The position numbers were made by a program, and so were the translations under genes. The notes under the pieces were generated by a model. That model did not search any database and had not been told where the DNA came from. It was given only the letters and a program-made list of their open reading frames with translations. From the NCBI RefSeq assembly GCF_000367365.1, contig NZ_BARF01000103.1, forward strand, positions 62,001 through 126,000: a stretch of 64,000 nt of DNA, written 5' to 3'. Origin of the DNA: Streptomyces prunicolor NBRC 13075 (lineage in GTDB: Bacteria > Actinomycetota > Actinomycetes > Streptomycetales > Streptomycetaceae). This document shows, in pieces, positions 1 through 8,741 of this stretch (position 1 is the stretch's first letter; every line of letters starts with the position of its first letter).

Positions 1-67
1 GCCGTCCACCGACCCGGACGCGCTCACCCGGCTCGTCGAGTACGTCCACACGCAGACGGGCCGATAG
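1..67 (+). CDS. hemE: Uroporphyrinogen decarboxylase, C-terminal end only
   Basis: Only the last 21 codons are inside the window, ending in TAG at 65-67. The readable tail PSTDPDALTRLVEYVHTQTG matches the usual C-terminus of HemE, where a short Pro/Asp turn follows the 'LGHG' loop and leads into a final helix. HemE decarboxylates uroporphyrinogen III to coproporphyrinogen III in the cytoplasm. The assignment is helped by context: the next two enzymes of the Gram-positive haem route, cgoX and chdC, lie at 3.9-6.0 kb. So little is visible that another protein with a similar terminal helix cannot be excluded. Confidence 0.5.
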   Translation, partial: PSTDPDALTRLVEYVHTQTGR

Positions 68-73
68 GCGCCC

Positions 74-898
74 TCACCACGTGTGCCGGGGCCGGGCCCG
101 CCTGCCGAACAGCAGGCCGCGCGGTTCCGGCGGCGGGGGAGTGCCCGCCTTGAGCGGCCAGGCCAGCAGCATGCCCGCCAGGAACCCGACGACATGCGCC
201 GCGTACGCCACGGTGCCCGCGTCGGAGACGCCCTCGCCGGACGAGTAGAACGCCTGAAGCACGAACCAGAAGCCCAGCACCAGCCAGGCCGGCAGGCGCA
301 GCGGCAGGAAGAACAGGAACGGCACCAGGACCCACACCCGGGCCTTCGTGTACAGCACCAGATAGGCGCCCAGGACACCGGCGATCGCCCCGGAGGCGCC
401 GATCAGCGGGTCGGTCGAGTCGGCGTTGAGCAGCGCGAAGCCGTAGCCCGCCGTGTAACCGCACACTACGTAGAAGAGCGTGTAGCGGATGTGGCCCATG
501 CGGTCCTCGACGTTGTTGCCGAAGATCATCAGGAACAGCATGTTGCCCAGCAGATGGATCCAGCTGCCGTGCAGGAACATCGCGGTGAAGACGCTCAGCG
601 GGGCCGACTTGTCGTAGCTCGGCGGGCCGACGGCGCAGCCCGCGCCGCCGGGGCCGGCCTGGACGGCGCCGGTCGGGACGATCTGGGGCATCTGATGGTG
701 GATCAACTCCCGCGGTACGGCCGCGTAGTGGTCCAGGAACGCCTGCAGATGGCACAGCTGCGAGAGGTCGCTGCCGCCCGCCACGGAACCCGCTATTCCG
801 GGCGTGAACAGGAAGACGAGCACGTTCGCGGCGATGAGCGCATACGTCACCCAGGGCGTGCGGCGCACCGGGTTCACGTCATGGACGGGGATGACCAC
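74..898 (-). CDS. Rhomboid family intramembrane serine protease
   Basis: This is a 274-residue polytopic membrane protein. The rhomboid fold is shown by the HLLGNMLF segment with the downstream glycine-rich loop, the catalytic GASGAIAG motif (nucleophile serine in GxSG) and a later AAHVVGFLAGM helix supplying the catalytic histidine. Rhomboids cleave transmembrane segments of client proteins inside the bilayer. A roughly 60-residue loop rich in Gly, Pro and His separates the first membrane helix from the core, as is usual in actinobacterial members. The start is taken as GTG at 898; the ribosome site is weak. The gene converges on hemE with only six bases between the stop codons. The client protein cannot be deduced. 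Confidence 0.88.
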   Translation of the reverse strand: MVIPVHDVNPVRRTPWVTYALIAANVLVFLFTPGIAGSVAGGSDLSQLCHLQAFLDHYAAVPRELIHHQMPQIVPTGAVQAGPGGAGCAVGPPSYDKSAPLSVFTAMFLHGSWIHLLGNMLFLMIFGNNVEDRMGHIRYTLFYVVCGYTAGYGFALLNADSTDPLIGASGAIAGVLGAYLVLYTKARVWVLVPFLFFLPLRLPAWLVLGFWFVLQAFYSSGEGVSDAGTVAYAAHVVGFLAGMLLAWPLKAGTPPPPEPRGLLFGRRARPRHTW

Positions 899-1023
899 AA
901 GGGATTAGTGCCCCCGATCCGCGCGGCGAACCGGTGAACACCGCCGTCCGCCTGTGCGTATGACTCCTCAACCGCCTGCGGCGCGGGGAAGGCGTGTCGC
1001 GGGGACGACGTGAGGAACAGGCG

Positions 1024-1350
1024 ATGAACGACCGGATTTCCCCTCAGATGACCGCCACGCCCGACGGCGAGGCCGAGATCTCCCTGGTGGTGCGCCTCCC
1101 CTGGGAAGACGTCGCCAGGCTCGGCCAGGAAGCGGGACGCCTGGCCGCGCAGATGCAGCGGCCGGTGACCCTGGACGAGGCGGTGAGCAACCGGCTGCGG
1201 TCCAACGCGCTGGGTGCCCACGCGAAGCCCGCGACGGCGGCACAGCCCGCCGCGATGATGCCGCCGAGCGCGTCGGTGTCCTCGCTGCCCGCCAGGCCGC
1301 CGGCCGAGCAGGCACGGCAGGCCATAGACCGCATCAACGGAACCGCGTAA
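1024..1350 (+). CDS. Conserved hypothetical protein (108 aa)
   Basis: This small soluble protein begins at ATG 1024, chosen because GAGGAA lies about nine bases upstream; an in-frame GTG at 994 would add ten residues without a good ribosome site. The first 65 residues look folded, with an EAEISLVVRLPWEDV strand followed by an amphipathic helix. The remainder is Ala/Pro/Met rich and probably disordered, ending in a short helix. I recognise no domain, no signal peptide and no catalytic motif. It ends six bases before the convergent flavoprotein gene, and there is no room for a terminator between them. Confidence 0.7.
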   Translation: MNDRISPQMTATPDGEAEISLVVRLPWEDVARLGQEAGRLAAQMQRPVTLDEAVSNRLRSNALGAHAKPATAAQPAAMMPPSASVSSLPARPPAEQARQAIDRINGTA

Positions 1351-1356
1351 CCACGC

Positions 1357-2757
1357 TCAACGCCCGCTCGCCTGGACCTTGGCGGTCGCTTTTCGGGCCG
1401 CCACCAGGACCGGGTCCCACACCGGTGAGAACGGCGGGGCGTAACCCAGGTCCAGGGCCGTCATCTGCTCCACCGTCATCCGGGCCGTGAGGGCGACCGC
1501 CGCGATGTCGACACGCTTCGCGGCGCCCTCCCGGCCGACGATCTGCACGCCCAGGAGACGGCCGGTCCGGCGTTCGGCGAGCATCTTCACCGTCATGAGG
1601 GAGGCCTCGGGGTAGTAGCCCGCGCGGCTGGTCGACTCGATGGTGACCGCCTCGAACTGCAGCCCCGCGCGGTGGGCGTCCTTCTCGCGCAGTCCGGTAC
1701 GCGCGATCTCCAGGTCGCACACCTTGCTCACGGCCGTACCGACCACCCCCGGGAAGGTCGCGTAACCGCCGCCCGCATTGGTGCCGATGACCTGCCCGTG
1801 CTTGTTGGCGTGGGTCCCCAGGGCGATGTGCCGCTCCTGCCCGGAGACCAGGTCGAGGACCTCGACGCAGTCGCCCCCGGCCCAGATGTTCTCGTGCCCG
1901 CGCACCCGCATCGCCATGTCGGTGAGCAGCCCGTCGTGCTGCCCGACCGGCAGCCCGGCCGCCTTCGCGAGCGTCGTCTCGGGCCGCACCCCGATCCCCA
2001 GGACCACCACGTCCGCCGGATACTCCGCGTCCTCGGTGACCACCGCCCGCACCCGCCCGTCGTCCCCGGTGCGCAGCTCGGTGACATGGGCGTCGTTGAC
2101 CATGGTGATGCCCAGGCCCTCCATCGCCTTGTGCACCAGCCGCCCCATGTCCGGGTCGAGCGTCGACATCGGTTCCTTGCCCCTGTTGACGACGGTCACG
2201 TCATACCCGCGGTTGACGAACGCCTCCGCCATCTCCACCCCGATGTACCCGGCCCCGACCACCACGGCCCGACGCCCACGCGTGCGTGCCAGCGAGTCGA
2301 GCAACGCCTGCCCGTCGTCGAGCGTCTGCACCCCGTGCACTCCGGGCGCGTCCACCCCGGGCATGTCGGGCCGGATCGGCCGCGCCCCGGTCCCGATCAC
2401 GAGTTTGTCGTACGACGTCCAGGACTCGGCCCCGGAATCGACGTCACGCGCGCGTACCCGCCCGCCCGCGACGTCCAGCTCCACGACCTCGGTCCGCATC
2501 CGCAGGTCGATGTCACGCGCCCGGTGCTCCTCGGGGGTGCGGGCGATCAACTCCTCCGGCGCGGACACGTCACCACCCACCCAGTACGGGATGCCGCACG
2601 CCGAGTACGACGTGAAGTGGCCGCGCTCGAAGGCCACGATCTCCAACTCGTCCGGCCCTTTCAGGCGACGTGCCTGCGACGCCGCGGACATGCCCGCCGC
2701 GTCGCCTCCGATGACGACCAGTCGTTCCCGGGTGCCCCTCGCACGGCTCATGTCCAT
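1357..2757 (-). CDS. FAD-dependent pyridine nucleotide-disulfide oxidoreductase, CoA-disulfide reductase / NADH oxidase type
   Basis: This 466-residue flavoprotein has an N-terminal FAD-binding Rossmann segment (VVIGGDAAGMSAA), the single redox cysteine in YSACGIPYWVGG that typifies CoA-disulfide reductases and NADH oxidases, a central NAD(P)H-binding GAGYIGVEMAE motif, an FAD motif ending IWAGGDCVE and a dimerisation domain with a terminal YAPPFSPVWDP signature. Family members reduce CoA disulfides, persulfides or oxygen using NAD(P)H. The gene starts 27 bases after the DUF4349 gene on the same strand, so the two are probably co-transcribed. No strong ribosome site precedes ATG 2757, and ATG 2751 is equally possible. 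Confidence 0.88.
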   Translation of the reverse strand: MDMSRARGTRERLVVIGGDAAGMSAASQARRLKGPDELEIVAFERGHFTSYSACGIPYWVGGDVSAPEELIARTPEEHRARDIDLRMRTEVVELDVAGGRVRARDVDSGAESWTSYDKLVIGTGARPIRPDMPGVDAPGVHGVQTLDDGQALLDSLARTRGRRAVVVGAGYIGVEMAEAFVNRGYDVTVVNRGKEPMSTLDPDMGRLVHKAMEGLGITMVNDAHVTELRTGDDGRVRAVVTEDAEYPADVVVLGIGVRPETTLAKAAGLPVGQHDGLLTDMAMRVRGHENIWAGGDCVEVLDLVSGQERHIALGTHANKHGQVIGTNAGGGYATFPGVVGTAVSKVCDLEIARTGLREKDAHRAGLQFEAVTIESTSRAGYYPEASLMTVKMLAERRTGRLLGVQIVGREGAAKRVDIAAVALTARMTVEQMTALDLGYAPPFSPVWDPVLVAARKATAKVQASGR

Positions 2758-2784
2758 GCGAACACGCTACGGGGGCCGGTCATT

Positions 2785-3696
2785 TCAGTCCTGCCCACCC
2801 GACTCCTCCAGCCGGGCCGCCGGAACGGTCGCGGCCCGACGCGCCCGTACGAGACGCAGCCACACGACGAGCGCCAGCGCCGCCACGGCCGCGAACGGCA
2901 GCACCGCGCCGAGCGCCAGGGCGATCCAGCGCAGCATCGTCACGAAGACGTGCCAGCCGCCCGCCACGGCGTCCACGAAGCCGGGGCTGTCGTCCTTCGC
3001 GGCGGCCTGCGACAGGGACAGGGTGATGGTGGCCAGGCCGGTGCGGTCCTTCAGGGAGGCCTGTTGGGCGAGCAGCGCCTCCAGGTCGGACTCGCGGGTG
3101 CTCAACTCGCCCTCCAACTGCACCACATCGCTGAGCTTGGTGGCCCGGTCCATCAGCTCACGCACGCGTGCCACGCTGGCCCGCTGCGAGGTGATGCGGC
3201 TCTCCACGTCCACCACCTGGTCGGTCACGTCCTGAGCCTTCGCCGTCCGCTCCAGGAGCTTGCCCGCGCCCTCCAGATCGGCGAGGGCCTCGTCGTACTT
3301 GTCGGTGGGCACCCGCAGGACGACCCGCGTGCGCTCGTGGCCCTGCCCGTCGCGGCTGGTCGACTCGTTGCCGACGAACCCGCCCGCGTTCTCGGTGGTG
3401 GTCCGCGCCTCGTCGAGCGCCTTCGGCACGTCCTTGACCCGGACGGACAGGGAGGCCGTACGGATGATGCTGCTCGCGGTGAGCTTGGGCGTCGTCTTGG
3501 TGTTCCTGGCGTTGCCGCTGCCGGACGCGCCCTCCTGCTGGGCGGTGTCCGGGGCGACTGCCTTGGCGCCCGCGCCGGCATCGCTGGCGGAGGTCGCCTT
3601 GTCCGCGCTGCCGCTGCACCCGGCCAGCGCGAGCGCCGAGGCCAGCAGCAGACCGGCCAGGGCCTGGACGGGGCGTGCGGAGTGTCGTGTGCGCAT
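2785..3696 (-). CDS. DUF4349 domain-containing lipoprotein
   Basis: The 303-residue product starts at ATG 3696, which places a lipoprotein signal peptide (arginine-rich N-region, hydrophobic stretch, lipobox LALAGC) at the very N-terminus; longer upstream frames would bury it. After an Ala/Ser-rich linker comes the DUF4349 domain with a predicted helical hairpin (around residues 150-235) carrying many Glu, Arg and Leu. A C-terminal transmembrane helix near residues 260-290 is followed by an Arg-rich cytoplasmic tail. The protein is therefore anchored at both ends in the cell envelope. Its role is unknown. It is divergent from cgoX, with about 170 bases between the starts. Confidence 0.82.
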   Translation of the reverse strand: MRTRHSARPVQALAGLLLASALALAGCSGSADKATSASDAGAGAKAVAPDTAQQEGASGSGNARNTKTTPKLTASSIIRTASLSVRVKDVPKALDEARTTTENAGGFVGNESTSRDGQGHERTRVVLRVPTDKYDEALADLEGAGKLLERTAKAQDVTDQVVDVESRITSQRASVARVRELMDRATKLSDVVQLEGELSTRESDLEALLAQQASLKDRTGLATITLSLSQAAAKDDSPGFVDAVAGGWHVFVTMLRWIALALGAVLPFAAVAALALVVWLRLVRARRAATVPAARLEESGGQD

Positions 3697-3869
3697 GGGT
3701 CGGTACCCCCGAGGATCGTCGTGACGACTGACGCTCCTTCGACGCCGGGACCGGGCGGGACGTTGGCCGGAAACGGTCCCGATGCGGTCACGGTCGGGAC
3801 TCGCACCGGACACCGGGCAGGACACCGGGCCGGAGCCGGACTGTCAGTGGGGTCTGAGAGGCTGGGAAC

Positions 3870-5300
3870 ATGCGCGAAGTGGAGACCCGTACGGGCACAG
3901 GGCATGTCGTCGTCATCGGCGCCGGGATCGGCGGGCTGGCCGCCGCACACCGGCTGCTGGACAGAGGCGTGCGCGTGACCGTCGTCGAGGCGTCGGACCG
4001 GGTCGGCGGCAAGCTGCTGCCCGGCGAGATCGCGGGCGCCCGCGTGGACCTCGGCGCCGAGTCGATGCTGGCCCGCCGCCCCGAGGCCGTCGCACTGGCC
4101 CGCGAGGTGGGCCTCACCGACCGCCTCCAGCCGCCCGCCACGGCCACCGCGTCGATCTGGACCCGGGGTGCCCTGCGCCCCATGCCCAAGGGCCACGTCA
4201 TGGGCGTCCCCGGCACCGCCGCCGCCCTCTCCGGAGTCCTCTCGGACGAGGGCCTGCACCGCATCGAGCGCGACGCCGATCTGCCCCGCACGGAGGTCGG
4301 CGACGATGTCGCGGTCGGTGAGTACGTGGCGGCACGCCTCGGCCGCGAGGTCGTCGACCGTCTCGTCGAGCCCCTCCTGGGCGGGGTCTACGCGGGCGAC
4401 GCGTACCGCATCTCGATGCGCTCCGCCGTCCCGCAGCTCTACCAGGCCGCGAAGACCCACGACTCGCTCACCGAGGCCGTCCGGGGCATCCAGGAGCGCG
4501 CCGCCGCCGCACAGCAGACCGGCCCGGTCTTCATGGGGATCGAGGGCGGAGTGGGCCAACTCCCGCTCGCCGTCGCGGAGTCGGCACGGGCGCGGGGCGC
4601 CGAGATCCTGACCGGGACACCGGTGACGGAGCTGCGCCGCAGCGGGACATCGGGCTGGCGGATCGTCGCCGGAGACCGCGTGCTCGACGCGGACGGGGTG
4701 ATCGTCGCCGTACCGGCCCCGGTCGCCGCCGAGCTGCTGCGGCCCGAAGCACCGGGCGCCGCCGCCGAGTTGAGCGCCGTCGAGTACGCGTCGATGGCCC
4801 TGATCACCCTCGCCTACCGCCGCGCGGACATCGAACTCCCCGAAGGCAGCGGCTTCTTGGTGCCGCCGGTCGACGGCCGCACCATCAAGGCGTCCACCTT
4901 CGCCTCCCAGAAGTGGGGCTGGATCGCCGACGAGAACCCGGACGTGCTGGTTCTGCGCACCTCGGTGGGCCGGTACGGCGAGACGACGATCCTGGAGCGC
5001 GACGACACCGGCCTCGTGGACGTCTCCCGGCACGACCTGCGCGAGGCCACCGGCCTCGAAGCCACGCCCCTCGAAACCCGAGTCACCCGCTGGACCGACG
5101 GCTTGCCGCAGTACCCGGTCGGCCACCACGCGCGCGTGGCCCGCATCCGCGAGCACGTGGGCAAGCTCCCCGGCCTGGCGGTCTGTGGCGCGGCCTACGA
5201 CGGTGTCGGCATCCCGGCCACCATCGCGAGCGCGTACGCGGCCGTCGAGCGGCTGACCGGTGACCCGGTGCCGAGCGCCTCCGGCGGAGCGGGAGAATAG
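3870..5300 (+). CDS. cgoX: Coproporphyrinogen III oxidase / protoporphyrinogen oxidase, FAD-dependent (HemY/HemG type)
   Basis: This 476-residue flavoprotein has the N-terminal dinucleotide motif VVIGAGIGGLAAAHRL and the following VVEASDRVGGKL segment of the oxygen-dependent HemY family, plus the C-terminal FAD contact GAAYDGVGIPATIASA. In actinobacteria this enzyme oxidises coproporphyrinogen III to coproporphyrin III with oxygen as acceptor, and many annotations call it hemG or hemY. The gene stops four bases before chdC, so the two consecutive haem enzymes are one operon. The start ATG 3870 places the Rossmann motif about a dozen residues in, as is usual. Confidence 0.92.
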   Translation: MREVETRTGTGHVVVIGAGIGGLAAAHRLLDRGVRVTVVEASDRVGGKLLPGEIAGARVDLGAESMLARRPEAVALAREVGLTDRLQPPATATASIWTRGALRPMPKGHVMGVPGTAAALSGVLSDEGLHRIERDADLPRTEVGDDVAVGEYVAARLGREVVDRLVEPLLGGVYAGDAYRISMRSAVPQLYQAAKTHDSLTEAVRGIQERAAAAQQTGPVFMGIEGGVGQLPLAVAESARARGAEILTGTPVTELRRSGTSGWRIVAGDRVLDADGVIVAVPAPVAAELLRPEAPGAAAELSAVEYASMALITLAYRRADIELPEGSGFLVPPVDGRTIKASTFASQKWGWIADENPDVLVLRTSVGRYGETTILERDDTGLVDVSRHDLREATGLEATPLETRVTRWTDGLPQYPVGHHARVARIREHVGKLPGLAVCGAAYDGVGIPATIASAYAAVERLTGDPVPSASGGAGE

Positions 5301-5304
5301 CCCC

Positions 5305-6036
5305 ATGAGCGACGACGCCCCCACCACCGAGCCCGACCGCATCCCGAACAAGGGCAAGCTGGCCAAGGACCTCAACGAGGCCATCCGCTACACCCTGTGG
5401 TCCGTCTTCAAGCTGAAGGACGTGCTGCCCGAGGACCGCGCGGGATACGCCGACGAGGTCCAGGAGCTGTTCGACCAGCTCGCCGCGAAGGACGTGACCG
5501 TCCGCGGCACGTACGACGTCTCGGGCCTGCGTGCCGACGCCGACCTCATGATCTGGTGGCACGCCGAGACCGCCGACCAGCTCCAGGAGGCGTACAACCT
5601 CTTCCGCCGCACCAAGCTCGGCCGCGCCCTGGAGCCGGTCTGGTCGAACATGGCGCTGCACCGCCCCGCCGAGTTCAACCGCTCGCACATCCCGGCCTTC
5701 CTGGCCGACGAGACGCCGCGCAACTACGTCAGCGTGTACCCGTTCGTGCGGTCCTACGACTGGTACCTGCTGCCCGACGAGGACCGCCGCCGCATGCTCG
5801 CCGACCACGGCAAGATGGCCCGCGGCTACGCGGACGTGCGCGCCAACACGGTCGCGTCCTTCTCCCTCGGCGACTACGAATGGCTCCTGGCCTTCGAGGC
5901 CGACGAACTCCATCGCATCGTCGACCTCATGCGCCACCTCCGCGCCTCCGAGGCCCGCATGCACGTCCGCGAGGAGGTCCCCTTCTACACGGGCCGCCGC
6001 AAGGACATCGCAGACTTGGTAGCCGGCCTCGCATAG
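5305..6036 (+). CDS. chdC: Coproheme decarboxylase (HemQ / chlorite-dismutase-like)
   Basis: The 243-residue product is read from ATG 5305, with a GGAG-type ribosome site inside the end of cgoX. It carries the haem-binding chlorite-dismutase fold: LNEAIRYTLWSVFKL at the start, FVRSYDWYLLPDEDR with the catalytic tyrosine region, DHGKMARGY with the likely haem-proximal histidine, and FSLGDYEWLLAFE. ChdC performs the last step of the coproporphyrin-dependent pathway, oxidatively decarboxylating coproheme III to haem b with hydrogen peroxide. Adjacency to cgoX and to hemE upstream supports this role over true chlorite dismutation. A dispersed repeat follows the gene. Confidence 0.93.
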   Translation: MSDDAPTTEPDRIPNKGKLAKDLNEAIRYTLWSVFKLKDVLPEDRAGYADEVQELFDQLAAKDVTVRGTYDVSGLRADADLMIWWHAETADQLQEAYNLFRRTKLGRALEPVWSNMALHRPAEFNRSHIPAFLADETPRNYVSVYPFVRSYDWYLLPDEDRRRMLADHGKMARGYADVRANTVASFSLGDYEWLLAFEADELHRIVDLMRHLRASEARMHVREEVPFYTGRRKDIADLVAGLA

Positions 6037-6053
6037 TCGCCCTGTTTTTAGTC

Positions 6054-6091
6054 TTTTAGGGGCGCGGGGAACTGCGCGACCAGCCCCCACC
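6054..6091 (+). repeat. Dispersed Streptomyces intergenic repeat, copy 1
   Basis: The core AGGGGCGCGGGGAACTGCGC is followed by GACCAGCCCCCACC. The same core recurs at 30996-31040, and a longer inverted version lies at 15868-15946. The element contains GCGC and GGGGC inverted repeats and could form a hairpin. Here it sits in the 65 bases between the convergent chdC and aminopeptidase genes and may end transcription. I recognise this sequence as common between Streptomyces genes; its function is not known to me. Confidence 0.75.
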
Positions 6092-6101
6092 GGGCGGCAG
6101 A

Positions 6102-7697
6102 CTACTTACTGCCCGGTCGCGCAGCCTTCGGCTCAGCATGCGGCGCACAAGCAGCCCGCCGCTCCGGCAACCGCCCTTCCAGCAGGTAAGCGTCCAGATA
6201 CCCGTTGACGCACTTATTGGATCCACCGGCGATCCCATGGGTCCCCGCATCCCGCTCGGTCACCAACACCGAGTCGGACAACCGCCGTTGCAACTCAAGC
6301 GCCCCGTCGTACGGCGTAGCCGCATCCCGCTCGGCAGCAAGGATGAGCACTGGCGGCAACTCACCCGGCCCGGTCCGCACATCAAGCGGCTGCTGACGCG
6401 GCGCGGGCCAATACGCGCACGGCAGATTCATCCACACGTTGTCCCACGTCTCGAACGGCGCCACCCGCGCCAGCCGCGTGTTGTCCCGGTCCCAGACACT
6501 CCACTCGGTAGGCCAGGCCGCGTCGTTGCACTCGACGGCCGTGTACACCGCGTTCCCGTTCTCCGCCTCGACAGCGGCCCCCGGCGTCGGCCCGGCCTGC
6601 TGGATCAGCTGCTTCGGGTCGCCCTTCAGGTACGACGACAACGCGGCGGCGCTGTGCGGCCAGTAGTCGTCGTAGTACCCGGCGGACAGGATCGCGCCCT
6701 GCAACTGCGCAGGACCGACCTTCCCGCCCGCGGGCTTCTCGGCGAGCCGCGCCTCGGCCTTGCGGTAGTTGCCGAGCACCTTCTCCGGCGTGTCGCCGAG
6801 GCCGTAGACGTCGTCGTGCTTGGCGATCCACTCGCGGAAGTCCGTCCAGCGGCCCTCGAACGCGGCCGACTGGTCGAGGTTGTTGCGGTACCAGATCTGC
6901 TCGGGGTCCGGGTTCACCGCCGAGTCGAACACCATCCGCCGTACGTGGGAGGGGAACAGCGTCGCGTACAGCGCCCCGAAGTACGTCCCGTAGGACGCGC
7001 CCATGAACGTCAGCTTGTCCTCGCCGAGTGCGGCGCGCAGGACGTCCAGGTCGCGGGCGTTGTTCAGGGAGTTGTAGAAGCGGAGCTTGCTGCCGGAGCG
7101 CTTGGCGCAGCCGCGTGCGTAGCTCTTGGCCTCGGCGATGCGTTCCTTCTTGTACGACTCGGAGGGGTACGTCGGCGACTGCGAGGGTGCCTTGAAGAAG
7201 TGCTTGGGGTCCTCGCAGGACAGTGGCGCCGACTTGTCGACCCCGCGGGGGGCGTAGCCGACGAGGTCGTAGGCCGACGCGATGCGCTTCCACTCGGGGA
7301 GCATGCCGATCAGCGGGAAGTAGAGGCCGGAGGCGCCGGGGCCGCCGGGGTTGTAGACCAGGGAGCCCTGGCGGGGGACTCTGCGCTTGCTGTTGTGCGG
7401 GTCCTTGTGGGTGGCGCGGGCCCGGCCGACGGTCAGTTTGATCTGCTTGCCGTCGGGGTGCGCGTAGTCGAGCGGGACGGAGACCGTGCCGCACTCCATG
7501 GTGCCGGGCAGGTCCTGCGCGTCGGGGCACTTCCCGAAGTCGATGCCCCGCGCGCGGGCGTGCGCGGCGGCCAGCGCGGTGCCGGTCAGCTCGGCGGCCC
7601 GGACGCCGGGAACGCCCGGGGTACCGGTGGCCGGGGCGGCGGCGAGGGTGGTCAGCAGCAAGGACCCGGCGGCCGAGTACAGGGCGGCGGCTCGCAT
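6102..7697 (-). CDS. Secreted alpha/beta-hydrolase, tripeptidyl aminopeptidase type (peptidase family S33)
   Basis: The 531-residue product from ATG 7697 begins with a signal peptide (hydrophobic core SAAGSLLLTTLAAAPATG). The alpha/beta-hydrolase fold is marked by the oxyanion-region NPGGPGASG, the nucleophile elbow GASYG with Ser235, a late acid-bearing AAERDAATPYDGA segment and GTHGIAG with the catalytic histidine. This layout, with the characteristic C-terminal cap segment containing a cysteine pair, is that of the Streptomyces secreted tripeptidyl aminopeptidases, which remove N-terminal tripeptides from extracellular proteins. It appears to be transcribed alone; the next gene upstream is 135 bases away. 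Confidence 0.88.
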   Translation of the reverse strand: MRAAALYSAAGSLLLTTLAAAPATGTPGVPGVRAAELTGTALAAAHARARGIDFGKCPDAQDLPGTMECGTVSVPLDYAHPDGKQIKLTVGRARATHKDPHNSKRRVPRQGSLVYNPGGPGASGLYFPLIGMLPEWKRIASAYDLVGYAPRGVDKSAPLSCEDPKHFFKAPSQSPTYPSESYKKERIAEAKSYARGCAKRSGSKLRFYNSLNNARDLDVLRAALGEDKLTFMGASYGTYFGALYATLFPSHVRRMVFDSAVNPDPEQIWYRNNLDQSAAFEGRWTDFREWIAKHDDVYGLGDTPEKVLGNYRKAEARLAEKPAGGKVGPAQLQGAILSAGYYDDYWPHSAAALSSYLKGDPKQLIQQAGPTPGAAVEAENGNAVYTAVECNDAAWPTEWSVWDRDNTRLARVAPFETWDNVWMNLPCAYWPAPRQQPLDVRTGPGELPPVLILAAERDAATPYDGALELQRRLSDSVLVTERDAGTHGIAGGSNKCVNGYLDAYLLEGRLPERRAACAPHAEPKAARPGSK

Positions 7698-7831
7698 GGT
7701 GGGGTATCCCTTCGGAGCACGGCAGCAACAGAAGGGATGTTTCGTTCGCTTGTTGACGAAGGCAAGCACCGTCGGGCGGTGTCGGCCCCAATGACCCCTG
7801 TGCGCCCCCGGGGAGCGCCTTCACGCTGTGG

Positions 7832-8623
7832 TCAGCGGCGCCACTCGTCGAACTGCTCGCGGTACTGCTCGCGATGCGCGAAGGCCGCCCGCAGATCCGG
7901 CTCACCGACCGCGCGGATGCCGCGTACGGCGACGGACGTCAGATACGTACGGTCGTCCCCGCTGCCCGCGTGCCGCGCAAGCGTGCCCAGCAGCCGCTGA
8001 CCGGCCGGGGAGGCCCAGCGCGAGTACGGGTGCACCTCGACCCGCGCGATGGCCAGACAGCTCAGCGTGAGGGCGAGCGGCAGCCCGAACCAGAGCGCGA
8101 CCAGCCCCCGCGGCATCTCGGCCCCCGGCGTCAGCAGCGCGATCACGCCCAGCGCGAGCACGACGAGCGCGGCGGCCCGCACCTGCCGTACCCCCGCCGC
8201 AACGGTCGTACCGCTGCCGTCCGGTACGGCGAGACCCGCGTCGACGAGCCGGACCGCGACGTCGCGCACCGCGTCCGTGGCCGCCGCGTTGGCCCGCACC
8301 GGGCCGATCCTGGACTGTCCTTCGGGCCCGATCGCGCCTATCACCGACCGCTCGATGGCGTCCCGGCCGCGCGGGTCGACGACGGTCGCCCAGCCGGTGT
8401 GGGCGAGCAGCAGCCGGTGCTGCCGCGCCATGGAGACGAGCGTCAGATCGGCGACCCGCGCGGGACCGCCGGACAGGAACGCCGCCTCGTAGAGCGTCAG
8501 ATCGTGTCCTTGGCCCGCGTCGTCCGTGTCGACGGCCGCCGCTCTGACGGCGGCCAGGCACAGCCGCGTGCACGCCGTGCTGGCGACGGCCCAGGCCAGG
8601 AGCAGGAGGAGGACCCAGAACAT
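7832..8623 (-). CDS. TIGR04222 domain-containing membrane protein
   Basis: This 263-residue protein has an N-terminal hydrophobic segment (FWVLLLLLAWAVAST), a soluble helical region with the LTLYEAAFLSGGPARVADL motif typical of TIGR04222 proteins, two adjacent membrane helices near residues 155-200, and a charged C-terminal helix ending in EQFDEWRR. Many members carry a low-complexity Gly/Cys tail; this one does not. As I recall, such genes often lie close to DUF692 (MNIO) genes in actinomycetes, and that is so here: the MNIO gene and its DUF4142 neighbours follow on the same strand. Function unknown. Confidence 0.8.
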   Translation of the reverse strand: MFWVLLLLLAWAVASTACTRLCLAAVRAAAVDTDDAGQGHDLTLYEAAFLSGGPARVADLTLVSMARQHRLLLAHTGWATVVDPRGRDAIERSVIGAIGPEGQSRIGPVRANAAATDAVRDVAVRLVDAGLAVPDGSGTTVAAGVRQVRAAALVVLALGVIALLTPGAEMPRGLVALWFGLPLALTLSCLAIARVEVHPYSRWASPAGQRLLGTLARHAGSGDDRTYLTSVAVRGIRAVGEPDLRAAFAHREQYREQFDEWRR

Positions 8624-8741
8624 GCCAAGTTTCTATGCCAAAGGCCCAGTGCGACGCCATGCCTTGTTCACAATCCGGACGGAGCGTTGTCGGTATGTGA
8701 CGTTCCGAATGTCCGGAAACGAACCACGGCCGAAAACAGCT

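Noticed and set aside
5305..6036. True chlorite dismutase
   Set aside because: The neighbouring cgoX gene and the sequence pattern fit coproheme decarboxylase of actinobacteria.
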